Origin: Dendrophyllia cribrosa
Lineage: Eukaryota > Cnidaria > Anthozoa > Scleractinia > Dendrophylliidae
Direction of reading: 5' to 3'
Length of the DNA: 64,000 nt
Assembly: GCA_024195265.1 (NCBI GenBank)
Contig: JAJLRJ010000002.1
Coordinates: 16,378,764 to 16,442,763, forward strand
Each line of letters opens with the position of its first letter. The first letter of the stretch is position 1. The position numbers were made by a program, and so were the translations under genes. The notes below the pieces were generated by a model. It ran no database searches. It worked only from the letters and a program-made list of their open reading frames with translations, and was not told the origin of the DNA. Below are positions 12,801 through 22,485 of the stretch, piece by piece.

Positions 12801-15800
12801 CAAATTTACCCCGCTAACTCGAACTCTGTTGTTATGACTTCTCAAAAAACAGTATCAAGAAATAGGCTGCTTGTTATCTGATTGTAACATCGGACTGATC
12901 ACGGCCCCACGGAAGTGAAAATAGAAAAACGGACATGGTTACTTCTTTAATGTTGTTTTGTATCTAGTTGGACTGTAGTAATACACTACAAACTTCGTTT
13001 ATGTTGCAAAAACATGTACCCAAACGGTTAAAGTTACTTAGCTCCAAGTCATAATCTTTGGAATTTCTTGTTACCAAACGCAAATTGAGCGATGTTGATC
13101 ACAGAAGTAGATAATAAAACTATGCTCACGCTATATATCTTCACTATTATTAATAATTAACAAAAATAAATAAATTTTTCACGGACCCCGATAACTCGAA
13201 ACCCCGCTAACTCGAACTGATTTTCGTTTCCCTTCAGAGTTCGAGTTATCGCGGTTCTACTGTACACATTTTCCACTGTAGTTTCCCTTGATTGATTGAT
13301 TGATTTGTTATTGACAGCTCCGGGACTGACCTGTGCATCCTGTTTGGCATCAAGTGATCAGAGCTGCACTGCCTCGCAGACAATCCCGCCGCGTCTATGC
13401 GCACCACGCTCCGTCTGTATTACACAGGAAGCATTCGACTCAAATAGAAGTGAAGCTATTTTCATCAGAGAATGTGTTCCGGAAATTATTTGCGATTCTT
13501 TTTGCGATATTCTCAACGCCAGCAGAGGTGGCTTTATTCAATCTTGCAATAGGGTTTGTTGCAATACTAGCAACTGCAATGCTGGATCTCTTCCGACGAC
13601 GGAAGCGCCGATGACCACCGGGGCTCCTACGACTACCGAGGCGCCGACCCCAATGACAACTATAGCACCAACCACTCCACTTGGTAAAGATATAAAAGTC
13701 ACTAAAGATACGAAATTAACAAGGTTGGGGTATTTTAAAGGGTTAACAACATTACATTTTTGGTCAGTTAATGTAACTAATTGTTGCATGTGAAAACACT
13801 AAGATGTCATGCAAGTGAGGAAGTTTATTATCATAATCATCACAAGAAGCCTAACGGATCAAAAACGAAAACCCAGTCATTTTTATAACAAATTTACATT
13901 AAATTGTTGGAAATAATATCTACATTCCAATTTTGTAAATTTAATCAGATAAGTGGAACTGTAAGTTGTATAGAGAAATTGGATATGAATGGTATCGCCC
14001 ATTTTCACTTTAAAATTTTCTGCGCGCCGCCATTTTGAATATTAATGACGTCAGATGGTTGCCCAATTGTTGCAAACAAAAGAACGTCGATTCTTAACAA
14101 TAACGGTAGAGGATATTTGATTAACTGAAAATACATTAAAACTTTCTTCCCATTTGTTATTAAACGACTTTAGACTTTATTTCCAATAATTTAACGTCAA
14201 TTTGTTATGGAGGTTCCCTTTTAAGCTCTTTTACGAGAAATAATATTGCGAAGCGAATGACACGTGATTTCATTGTCTCATCTATTGTTTAGCAAAAAAC
14301 ATCTTGTTACCGGTGGTGAATGAACAACCGTAATAAAGATTACAGGGACAAATTCCCTTGCATGTTATTTTGGTTCACTTCAGTATAATTGAAAAGAATA
14401 GACAACATTGTTGATTTTAGTCATAACTTTTTAACCTAGCTCTGCATGTAAAGTTTAATCTTGTTAGTCTCTTATCTTTGGTTAAAAAATAGCAATGAAT
14501 ATTCGCCGTTTTTCGATTGGCGGCCAAGTTAGTTTAAATCTCTGATGCATCTGTGATTAGATTAAGTTTCAGTTAATAAAATATTCCATCTTCCGGCCAA
14601 TGTGAATTTTTGTGGAAGTGCAATTCTCACTTGTTCCTTATAGTTCTTTTTACAGTTGTGTGCTTGGTGACCTTGCCTTTGGGTGGAAGCGAGGCTGGAG
14701 GTGACCTTGCTTTGATACAAACCTTTCTGCCTTTCATATGTTAATAATGCTTTTCTCATGCTAACTAGCTAAATTTACATCTGAAAAGCTCCAAGGTCTG
14801 TATCATAACAAGGTCACCTCCAGCCTCGCTTCCACTCAAAGGCAAGGTCACCAAGCACACAACTGTAAAAAGGACTATTGGACACCTATGTTACCGCGCG
14901 CCAGGTGCACTTAAATTAAATGGGTTCGTTTTTGCTGTTTTCCTCCTGTTTTCAAAATGATAGAAAATATCCTTGACGTTTTGAGTACAAACAAGTCAAC
15001 ATAGACTTTTTAATCTCACTCAGTCCAATTACTATTACCTAAAATAACTGTTTTCATCAGTAATTAGCAAGGGCACCGTTCTATTAATATCTACACGTAT
15101 ATATGTTATTCAGTTCTAATGCAGTGTGGTACTTTTTATTTATAGTATGTGGTGGTGCACTGATGGGATCATCCGGCAATTTTATGTCTCCTAATTTCCC
15201 TAATAACTACCCTAACAATGTGACCTGTGTTTGGACAATCACTCCTCAACAACAAACACTGCTCAGCATTGTATTTACAAACTTCAGTCTTGAATACTGG
15301 TAAGTCATGAACTCGTCCATACCGGACTAATTGATTATTACACTGTTTAATATGTCCTCACGCTATGTGCATCATGCATCTTTTTCACCTATTGTGTATT
15401 TAGTTTAAATCATTTAGGATTAAACTATTCCCAACCAGATCAGGCTTGATATTTAAAATTTTATTAGATTTTTTTTCCTCCAAGAATGCAATACCAATCT
15501 GAACTTTTTCGTCTCTCATTGTTTTTGCAGCAGAGATTTCGTTGAGATTTTTGTTGGAGGTCGGTTGGTGCGTCGTTTGACGGGAAGTGGAAGTTTTGTA
15601 AGACGCGGCAAACGATCTCTTGAGGATAAACGGTCTTATTATTACCGGTGTTATTTCGGTGACGAAGACGAACAACTTTATGATAACGACAACGATCAAT
15701 ATGACGATAATGGAGCTGCTAACAGAAATGATGATGATAGCGTCCCCGACAGGTATGGTGACGATGGCGCTGCCGACAGGTATAACGATGATGGTGTGGC

Positions 15801-15950
15801 TGACAGTTATAACCATGACGACAACGACGACGATGATGACATCGACACTTACAATGATGATGTCGATTATGAAGACAATGATGAACAAGAAAATGGCGAG
15901 TACCTGGGGGAGGCGAATGGATGGGGATGGAGACGGCAACGTCGACCGCG

Positions 15951-16009
<59 letters not shown>

Positions 16010-19000
16010 GACCCGCTGTGTCTATTGTGGGAACTAGTCGAGAAGTAAAAATCGTTTTCAGTTCCGACGGCAATGGAACCAGCAGTGGGTTCAGCGCTCA
16101 GTTCAATGTTCGCCAATGTAAGTGAATATTGAATTTTCAGTGATGTTGCAATTGATGGATTAAAGGGATTAATCTCTCCACCAAAATAACAAAATTTCGC
16201 TTCCCTTAAGCCCCGGCTACACGTTCTAACATTGTTATGTAACATTTTGTGGTTCAACAATGTTAGAACGTGTAGCCGGCATGTTAGATGACGTTTGTCT
16301 AACATTTTTTGTTAGAAGAATGTTTTGATTTCGATCAAACACTTCTTCTAACAAAAAAATGTTATATAACAATGTTAGAACATGTAGCCGGGGCTTTAGA
16401 GCAAAACAGTAGCAGTAGTTTAGAGATGAAGTGCAGGATTGCAAGGATGACAGTGGATTTCAGTTCTTCAAATTTGATTTCGTGACATGCGGTCAAGAAA
16501 TCAACATTGCCATTCATAAGGAATTTTGTCTTTGTTATCCATCATTTCAGTTGTCTCTTTAGTTTATAGTTATTTGCTGTTATCACTTTTGGCAACGATT
16601 TGTTCAGTCTTCATATTTTAAGACAATAAAGAAAGCTTAAGGAAAGCTCCTCGGTCGTATTCACGAAAGCATCCTATAAGTCCGGAGAGCCTCCAAAGAT
16701 ATAACTTAGGAGATAATTGGTATTCACGAAGACCTCTTTCTTAAGACATGTTTTATTTTTTTCTCCTAAACTTAGGACCTCCTAAATTTTGAAGTCATGT
16801 CTTAACTGGTATTCACGAAGACCTCATAACTTAAGATACGTCTTAATTTTTCTCCTAAACTTAGCGGGAGGTCAAAATTGACCTCCTAACTTATTAAAAC
16901 ATGTCTTGACGGGGGCTAAATTCGATTGTTGACGAGTTTTACGTCGATTTTCAACGTGATTATTGTGTATCACAATAGTTACCGATTGGATAAACATTTT
17001 AAAGCATTATATATTGCTTTCCTAAGAAATTAAATCAAGTGTTTTCTAGTAATTTCAAACTGAACACGGTTAGTAACATATAGGCCTTCGTGTCATAACG
17101 GGTTTCACATTTCATTCTCATTGCAGAGCTATATTTCCGTTTTTCGTGAAAATAAGCCCTTGTACAAGAAATATCGAAGTAGACCCTACTTGAAATGATG
17201 ATGGATTTGTTTGTTGCTTTCGCTACTCAGGACCATGAACGAAGATATTATCAGTTTTGCTATCTTAAATTCGAGATGAAATAAAGGTTATTGTATCGTC
17301 ATTGTAACAACAATTTACACAATACAAAATATTCATTCATGTCATTTTCATAACTTATTATTAAGAGTGCGCCATAAAACTTTCTCTGATTGGTTTACTT
17401 TTACTAACTGCCCGCGACCATTAAACTTAGGAGACTGCTAAGCTACGCTTACCTTAGGATGGTCATGAGATATTGTTCGTGAATGGCACTTAGGACATAT
17501 CTTAGGAAGCTCCTAAATTTTCTCTAAAGTTATATCTTAAGATATATCTTAGGTAGGATATCGTGAATACGGCCCCAGGGGCCGTATTCACGAAATCCTA
17601 CCTAAGATATATCATAAGATATAACTTAAGAGAAAATTTAGGAGCTTCCTAAGATATGTCCTAAGTGCTATTCACGAAAGATATCTTATGACCATCCTAA
17701 GGTAAGCGTAACTTAGCAGTCTCCTAAGTTTAATGGTCGCGGGCAGTTATCGATTAGTAAAAGTAAACCAATCAGAGACAGTTTATATGGCGCGATCTTA
17801 TGAATAATAAGTTATGAAAATTACATGAATGAATATTTTGTATTGTGTAAATTGTTGTTGTAATCACAATGACGATACAATAATCTTTATTTCATCTAGA
17901 ATTCAAGATGGCAAAACCGTGATAATATCTTCGTTCATAGTCAGTAGCGAAAGCAACAAACAAATCCATCATCATTTTAATAGGGTCTTAACTTCGATAT
18001 TTCTTGTACAAGGGCTTATTTTCACGAAAAACGGAAATATAACTCTGCAAAGAGAAAGAAATGTGGAACCCGTTAATGACACGAAGGCCTATATAAAACT
18101 AACCGTGTTGTTTGACATCACTAGAAAATATTTAATTTTTCTTAGCAATATAATGCTTTAAAATGTTTATCTAATCGGTAACTATTGTGATACACAATAA
18201 TCACGATGAAAATCGACGTAAAACTCGTTAACAATCGAATTTAGCCTCCGTCAAGACATGTTTTAACAAGTTAGGAGGTCAATTTTGACCTCCTAAGTTT
18301 AGGAGAAAAATTAAGACATACCTTAAGTTAGGAGGTCTTCGTGAATACCAGTTAAGTCATGTCTTAAAAATTTAGGAGGTCATAAGTTTAGAAGAAAAAC
18401 TAAGACATGTCTTAAAATAGGAGGTCTTCGTGAATACCAGTTATCTCCTAAGTTATATCTTAGGAGGCTCTTTGGACTTAGGATGCTTTCGTGAATACGG
18501 GACCAGGCCACAATCATCAGCCATGACAGTTTCACTGGTGGATAAATCGTATAACATTGAAAATGTAATGTTGAAGTTATCCGGCCTTTCCTTATCTTAA
18601 GTTTGTTTTTTGCAGTGATTTCGTTAAGTTGTTCTGTTTAAGTTACTCCTTTCAAATCGGCCTCGAAGTTAATCCCTATCGGCCTAAAAAAAAGGTTCCT
18701 AATGCCATGGAAACAAACATTCTAACGATCTGCTACAAACATTTACTGGCCAACCTGGAGTGCTAGCGCTCTTGCGTGCGTATCAACTGTTTGGTGTTAT
18801 TTTTTTCCGTCTTCTATCCCCGTTTAAACCAGTTTGCCATCTTATTCCTTTTTTTTTCCATAAAAATAAAAATACAACAACAATATATTTGAGTGTTTTA
18901 CCATTGTAGACAATAGACAAAATAAAATTTAAACCTATATAAGAACACTACTAGCTACTCAATTTTAACCGTGATTTTCAGATATGGACTCCCTTGATCA

Positions 19001-19175
19001 AGTTTGCTGTAAAATAACATTACTCTGACAGCCCAGCCAATAATCCTCAGTTTGAGGAATGGCCTTATTGGAAAATAAATATGTGTTTTTATTTTCAGAT
19101 CGTCCTTGGCGTCCTTGGCGCCGCATCAGGCCCAGATACAGGTACAGGTTCAGGTACAGGCGGTACAGGGGATGA
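9780..19175 (+). CDS. Gene A: secreted Ly6/uPAR-CUB protein with acidic insertion in the CUB domain
   Basis: Multi-exon model: 9780-9806, candidate 10036-10063, 13318-13683, 15146-15299, 15531-16117, 19099-19175. All GT-AG except the candidate exon 2 donor. Phases agree (0, 1, 1, 2, 1), giving about 412 residues. Order: signal peptide, Cys-rich Ly6/uPAR-like domain, Thr/Pro linker, CUB domain, and an Arg/Tyr/Trp-rich tail. The CUB domain is interrupted after 'RLVRRLTG' by an Asp/Asn/Tyr-rich region and an Arg-Pro repeat, then resumes with 'VKIVFSSDGNGTSSGF', the normal last CUB strands. CUB and Ly6 domains are extracellular binding modules. A mineral- or matrix-binding role is inferred from the charge only. 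No transmembrane segment or GPI signal was seen. Exon 2 is the weakest part. Confidence 0.85.
10036..10063 (+). CDS. Gene A candidate exon 2: rest of signal peptide
   Basis: Acceptor 'cttatttttcaag' is followed by codons for LRLLTFVSS and one extra base, so phase 0 to 1. It joins exon 1 and the Ly6 exon into a plausible signal peptide ending ...FVSSA-PGLTC. The donor would be GC ('CAG|gctaag'), a weak site, so this is tentative. Identical at 30520-30547. Gene 5 has an exon of the same phases in the same place (55178-55271). Confidence 0.4.
10841..10980. mobile_element. Small hairpin MITE present only in copy A
   Basis: Ends 'ACCCTTTTAATAAATACCA' and 'TGGTATTTATTAAAGGTGTC' are inverted repeats; the middle is also nearly palindromic. 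'TATA(G)' is repeated on both sides, and copy B has the empty site ('gttatatagctgg', about 31378-31390). Confidence 0.75.
11155..11299. mobile_element. MULE-type MITE, right end lost
   Basis: Begins TAGACTGCAAAACAGTC but lacks the mirror-image right end found in copy B (31563-31735). The 9-bp target duplication CTAGCGCAC is still present on both sides (11146-11154 and 11300-11308), so the right inverted repeat was lost after insertion. Confidence 0.75.
12415..12600 (+). mobile_element. tRNA-derived SINE
   Basis: An A-box-like 'tggcgccgtagtg' is followed about 55 bp later by the B-box 'GGTTCAATCC' (12484-12493), then a body with 'ggctcacgtccctcttccga' and 'tttttctcagggtcc'. This is the layout of an RNA polymerase III SINE. 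Copy B version at about 32850-33030. Confidence 0.65.
12610..13264. mobile_element. DNA-transposon remnant with 'taactcgaac' ends
   Basis: Repeated 'ggataactcgaac' and 'cccgctaactcgaac' units at 12630-12830 and 13185-13260; the right edge reads 'gagttatcgcggttctactg'. Phrases of this kind form the ends of pogo/Tigger-like elements in many invertebrates (class assignment is inference). The middle is A+T-rich with no transposase. Confidence 0.5.
13318..13683 (+). CDS. Gene A exon 3: Ly6/uPAR-like domain and Thr/Pro linker
   Basis: Acceptor 'ttattgacag', donor 'CTTG|gtaaag', phase 1 at both ends, so the exon is a symmetric module. Ten Cys, starting 'LTCASC' and ending 'CCNTSNCN', the signature end of the three-finger Ly6/uPAR fold. 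Then a linker of 'TTEAP' type repeats rich in Thr and Pro, likely O-glycosylated. Such domains bind proteins at or outside the cell surface. Compared with copy B, all 11 base differences change amino acids. Confidence 0.85.
13684..14642 (+). other. Gene A intron between the Ly6 and CUB exons, first part
   Basis: Non-coding. From about 13.8 to 15.5 kb it is almost identical to copy B, in contrast with the flanking exon. Confidence 0.5.
14643..14875. mobile_element. MITE with about 75-bp inverted arms, TA target duplication
   Basis: Left arm 'gttctttttacagttgtgtg' and right arm 'cacacaactgtaaaaaggac' are near-perfect inverted repeats through 'ggtgaccttgcct' and 'gcgaggctggaggtgacctt'. TA flanks both sides. 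Copy B version at 35061-35293. Confidence 0.8.
15146..15299 (+). CDS. Gene A exon 4: first half of CUB domain
   Basis: Acceptor 'tatttatag', donor 'TACTG|gtaagt'. Encodes 'CGGALMGSSGNFMSPNFPNN' and 'CVWTI...FTNFSLEYC', with the CUB hallmarks C-G-G, S-P-x-(F/Y)-P-x-N-Y-P, C-x-W and the third Cys split TG|C across the intron. Identical to copy B over all 154 bases. Confidence 0.9.
15531..16117 (+). CDS. Gene A exon 5: second half of CUB domain with acidic and Arg-Pro insertions
   Basis: Acceptor 'gtttttgcag', donor 'CCAAT|gtaagt'. Opens '(C)RDFVEIFVGGRLVRRLTG', the normal CUB strand after Cys 3. Then comes 'RRGKRS', a furin-like dibasic site, a Cys in 'YYYRC', and about 80 residues very rich in Asp, Asn and Tyr, including three 'D(R/S)Y.(D)DDG'-type repeats of about 9-10 residues. 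After 'NGWGWRRQRRP' an Arg-Pro repeat follows, then the CUB ending 'VKIVFSSDGNGTSSGF'. Open frames on other frames or the minus strand here (poly-Val, His, Met) are shadows of the Asp codons. Confidence 0.88.
15948..16012 (+). repeat. 'cgacca' microsatellite coding for Arg-Pro
   Basis: Hexamer repeat in frame in gene A. Copy B is 24 bases shorter here (36366-36406), four Arg-Pro units fewer, so it varies in length without breaking the frame. Confidence 0.85.
16209..16395. mobile_element. MITE with TTA target duplication (PIF/Harbinger-like)
   Basis: Ends 'AGCCCCGGCTACACGTTCTA' and 'TAGAACATGTAGCCGGGGCT' are inverted repeats with further internal palindromes around 'aacattgttat'. TTA lies on both sides (16206-16208 and 16396-16398). 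187 bp; copy B at 36601-36787 has the same length. Confidence 0.85.
16397..16650. repeat. Dispersed repeat, about 240-bp family (copy A version)
   Basis: Same family as 6725-6980. In copy B most of it is missing: the sequence jumps from 'gaagtgcag' (36828) straight into the next element. Confidence 0.55.
16651..18505. mobile_element. Two head-to-head copies of a 0.92-kb MITE forming a 1.85-kb palindrome
   Basis: The outer end 'cgtattcacgaaagcatcct', several 'ggtattcacgaagacctc' blocks and the inner end 'gtgaatacggcccc' recur in mirror order, meeting at about 17577. Arms are about 925 bp and slightly diverged. No transposase. Copy B has one arm only (36828-37732), in the orientation of the reverse of this second arm. 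Confidence 0.85.
18506..19098 (+). other. Gene A last intron, 3' part
   Basis: A+T-rich, ends in the acceptor 'tttttattttcag'. Nothing else recognised. Confidence 0.5.
19099..19175 (+). CDS. Gene A last exon: basic Arg/Tyr/Trp tail
   Basis: Starts in phase 1 and encodes 'YRPWRPWRRIRPRYRYRF' and a short Arg/Tyr rest before TGA at 19173. About half of the residues are Arg. Copy B lacks two Arg-Tyr/Phe repeat steps and has Lys for one Arg. The tail would counterbalance the acidic insertion. Confidence 0.75.
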
Positions 19176-19540
19176 AATGCCAATGGCAAGACAAAGAAAA
19201 GTTTTCAACTTTTGAGATTCTGACATTTAATCAGCTTGTATAAATTTCAATAGGGACTCAATAGCAAAGCGCACAAATGACGTCAGTACTCATGTTTGTC
19301 TGAGTTTATAATTTATTCTTGTTTATTCTTGCATTTCTGACAATAGAAATTCGTTATTAGGAATCCCTTGAGAGTCACTTTTGGCTTGTTTGTCTGAGTT
19401 TTAGTTCTATAAATAGTAATTGTGCGCTTCGCTATTCCGTTAGCCTAAAAAAAAACAATCGAGTAACATAATCGAGTACCAACTGCGCTCTCTATTGAAA
19501 AAAAAAAGGACGCCTATGTCTTTTTTAATCGGTTTTAACC

Positions 19541-19850
19541 CTTTCGCTCCCAAAGTCAATGATGGAGACATGTAGTATGGTTCTAATTTTTGAGTCTGTC
19601 AATGAAATCCTATGATGTGATCATTGACAATAAAACCTTTTTAGCAGTACTTTTGCATGGTACCATTTGTTCTAACTTTTGAGTCTGTCAATGAAATCCT
19701 ATGATGTGACCATTCAAATAAAACCTCTTCGGCAGTAGTTTTGCATGGTACCATTTGTTTTTTAATATTTTACAAAATGAAATTTTGGGTTTTTCTTCAA
19801 TTTTGATTTTAGCACTCTTGGGAGTTGGAGCTAGGGTTAAACAGAAAATT
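19541..19850. mobile_element. MITE-like element with 'aaccctttcgctcccaa' ends
   Basis: Left 'ttaaccctttcgctcccaaa' and right 'ttgggagttggagctagggt' are imperfect inverted repeats. Copy A holds an internal tandem duplication of about 90 bp ('tgagtctgtcaatgaaatcc' twice) that is single in copy B (38590-38811). Confidence 0.6.
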
Positions 19851-19924
19851 AGTTTGGAGCCAGTGACTTAAGTGGTTTCAAAACCTTTGTAGCGATCAGT
19901 TATCCAGCAGTAATGAATGTCCTG

Positions 19925-20208
19925 TGCTATAGCCACAACCTCGGACAAAACTTTTGAGACAGCTCCATCTGTTTCACAATCATTTGCGCCATAAATCGCC
20001 ATCAACAAACTTAAACAAACTGCCCCCTCGCCACCCCCCTGTGCAATGTTGACCCATACAAACTCTGTGACCCCCAAAGCAACATTGGAAGAAGGGAGAA
20101 GGAGGGCGGACAGTTATATGTTGATGTTGAGGTTTAATTCCAGGGCAATAGAGAAATGTGAGCGTAGTTTCAGTTTGTGTCAAATAGTTTTGTCCGAGGT
20201 TGTAGCTT
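19925..20208. mobile_element. MITE with 'acaacctcggacaaaa' ends
   Basis: 'cacaacctcggacaaaact' at 19934 is mirrored by 'agttttgtccgaggttgtag' at 20186. Three overlapping small open frames here are conserved in all copies but have no recognisable domain. Confidence 0.6.
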
Positions 20209-20909
20209 CTCACTTCGGTAGGTTTTCTTAGGCTGGCGTTTTGGTTGGAGTAAAGAATAATTCTTTGAAGTAAGTTGCTCTCGACGAAATTTGATAGATA
20301 ATGCTTGCTGTTAAAGCCTAGGTTTTTTGCTTAATGTTTAGCAAATTCCATACTTTAATGATTACGTTTTTTTTTTTCATTAAACGTGAAATTTGTAATG
20401 GATATAATAACAATAAAAAAGTTTCGTCAAGATTTGTTTTATTTGTGTCAGTTGTGTCTAATTTGTGCATTTTTTAGGTTTAATTTTGTTTAATTTTGCC
20501 GAAACAAAAATAAAAATAAAATCAAGTTAAAAACAAATATACATCTTAACATCTCATCCCTTTTTGAAGTATAATTATAGTTATTGAATTGAGTGGATTA
20601 CAATTCAGGGAGTATTCAAATTTGAAATAACGAACACAATTATCCTTTGAATTGTCCGACACGAAGTCCAGTTACTAATTAATTACATAAACAACAAAAT
20701 TCGAGGGTAAACTAAAAACGTCAGCGATATTTTCTATCACTGTTTGAAACAAGTAAAGAAAGAGCAAAGAAAAAAAGGAACATTTAATGGCTGCAACAAG
20801 AGACTGGGTATTGACATTGTGACGGGTAAAATGAAGAAACCAAAATACCTGTTCCAAAAATACTGCCGATCTGTCGATCAATTTTAAATTGACTAGTTGC
20901 AAGGCTTAC
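20209..20909. other. No recognised gene
   Basis: A+T-rich. It lies directly downstream of the orphan minus-strand first exon, but no matching second exon was found. Confidence 0.4.
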
Positions 20910-20960
20910 CGTCAAAGAAATCATAATGGTATTCTTTCGATTAATTCGTTTGCTCCCCAT
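20910..20960 (-). CDS. Orphan first exon of a minus-strand family member (copy A)
   Basis: On the minus strand 'MGSKRINRKNTIMISLT' ends at ACG|gtaagc, the donor and Ser-Leu-Thr ending found in the first exons of genes A, B and 5. A TATA-like box precedes it. No downstream exon on the minus strand was found; gene A's 3' end lies there in the opposite direction. Likely a relic, or the start of an antisense transcript. Confidence 0.45.
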
Positions 20961-21040
20961 ACTTTCGTCGCTAGATAAATTTTCGTTGTTTACCAGTACG
21001 GCTACTGCATTATTTTGATGAAGTAAATTTATTATTGTCA

Positions 21041-21053
21041 CAATATAATAGCC
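21041..21053 (-). promoter_or_regulatory. TATA-like box of the orphan minus-strand exon
   Basis: Minus strand 'GGCTATTATATTG' resembles 'GGCTATATATTG' before the first exon at 62987 and 'TTATATATTGCG' before gene 5, at a similar distance from the start codon (about 90-100 bp). Same box at 40002-40014. Confidence 0.45.
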
Positions 21054-21540
21054 TTTGCTATTGAGTTTACCTATACTCACAAAAACATAACTACAAATAT
21101 CGCATCCCACTTAAAAATACTTATTTGACGATAAGGCTTTCGCTTCTCAATATCAGTGGTTGCCGAAAACATTTTATGCACGGATCATAGACATTTAATT
21201 TTGTCGTTTTCATTTTGATCATTCGAAGTTTGTAGGTAAATAGAGAATAACGTGACCTAAATCTTCTAATAGCGAGTCTCCTGCCATTGTGAATTTTAAT
21301 AAATTTTTAGGGCATTACGGCTGATTGGGGAAATTTATAAAGTTAAAGGGATAGTATCACGAGGTTCCACGCGCGGCACTGTTCACTATTCTTGTACCGG
21401 AATTTTGGACATATCACTGTTAAAAGTGATTAAGTGATTAAGCGTACAATCTAAATTTTTAACGTCGTCTGTGATCTTCATAAGTAAAGGTTTTGCAATA
21501 CATAAATATTTAAAAAAAAGATCGAACGACGTTTGAAATA

Positions 21541-21863
21541 TAAGCGGTCAAAACATTCCATAGGTCTCACAAATTATCATTAAATTACCACAGAAAGTTT
21601 CCTCAGACTTAAATTATTACTCCCTGAAAATAGCTCTGACTAACTCCTCGGCAGTAAAGAGATCGAGCTTTTCATTCAAATGCAGTTTTTCTTGATGTTT
21701 TCACTCTTTTTAAACTGCACTTGAATGATAAGCTCGATCGCTTTATTGCCGAGGAATTAGTCAGAGCTATTTGCAGGGAGTAATATTAAATTTCAGTCTG
21801 AGGAAACTTTCTGTGGTAATTTAATGATAATTTGTGAGACCTGTGAAATGTTTTGACCGCTTA
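21541..21863. repeat. Near-perfect hairpin, arms about 150 bp, loop about 20 bp
   Basis: Left arm 'taagcggtcaaaacatt'...'gagcttttcattcaaatgca' mirrors right arm 'tgcacttgaatgataagctc'...'aatgttttgaccgctta'. Probably a snap-back MITE; its transcript would fold into long double-stranded RNA. Also at 40503-40825 and 47213-47535. Confidence 0.8.
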
Positions 21864-21869
21864 TCTGTA

Positions 21870-22485
21870 TATTATACATGAAAAAATCACGTGTTAAAAA
21901 TGTTTTAGCGATTTATTCAAAATCAAACAATTTAATATGTTTAAAATTTTACCATTTAGTGTGCTACACTGTGTAGATTGTAGCGCATTTATTCGCTTGT
22001 CGCGGGTAGCCCCAAAATCGAAAGATATTTAGGAAAAACTGTTTTTCGCTATATTTTTTTACCGTTGCAAAAGAAACGAGCCCAACATCTGGTATCAAAT
22101 TCAATTTCATTGAGCTAAAGTAAGATTATGTATAAGCGCATTCAAATAGGGAAGTGTGGCCCAAAAAAAAACTACTTGGAGCTACCTTAAAAAATTCGAA
22201 GATAATCGTCCTCGCACCCATGTTGCAAGGCATCAACTTTTAGCGCAACATTGTTGCGCTAAAAATCGTCGTTGCGAATCGTCCCGTGTAACATCACCTT
22301 TGTAAGAGATTACTAATTAATTATTTTAAAAACTTCAGAAATGTACAGTACATGTGAAAAGAAATATTAAGTAAAACAGCAACGCAATCAAAATCATTAT
22401 GATTAACCTTTTTATTATAATTTTTAACAACTGTTACACATTTTAAACATCCCAAAAAAAAATTGACAACGACTGTCATCAATAC
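21870..22485. other. No recognised gene; end of duplication copy A
   Basis: Contains a short perfect palindrome around 'tagcgcaacattgttgcgct' (22240-22261). Otherwise A+T-rich and non-coding. Confidence 0.5.

Larger units (their letters stand above)
10064..13317 (+). other. Gene A intron before the Ly6 exon
   Basis: Contains a 140-bp MITE (10841), a truncated MULE-type MITE (11155), a SINE (12415) and a 'taactcgaac' repeat block (12610). No other exon could be supported. It is one of the more diverged stretches between copies A and B. Confidence 0.5.

Noticed and set aside
15620..16305. Long Val/Ile-rich, His-rich and Met/Thr-rich frames over the gene A acidic exon, including a 301-residue minus-strand frame
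   Set aside because: They are shadows of Asp (GAT/GAC) and Arg-Pro codon repeats. The plus-strand frame continues a CUB domain with matching splice sites.
19868..20231. Three small frames conserved in all copies (also near 38.9 and 45.6 kb)
   Set aside because: Conservation follows from the recent duplication; they lie in a MITE and have no domains.
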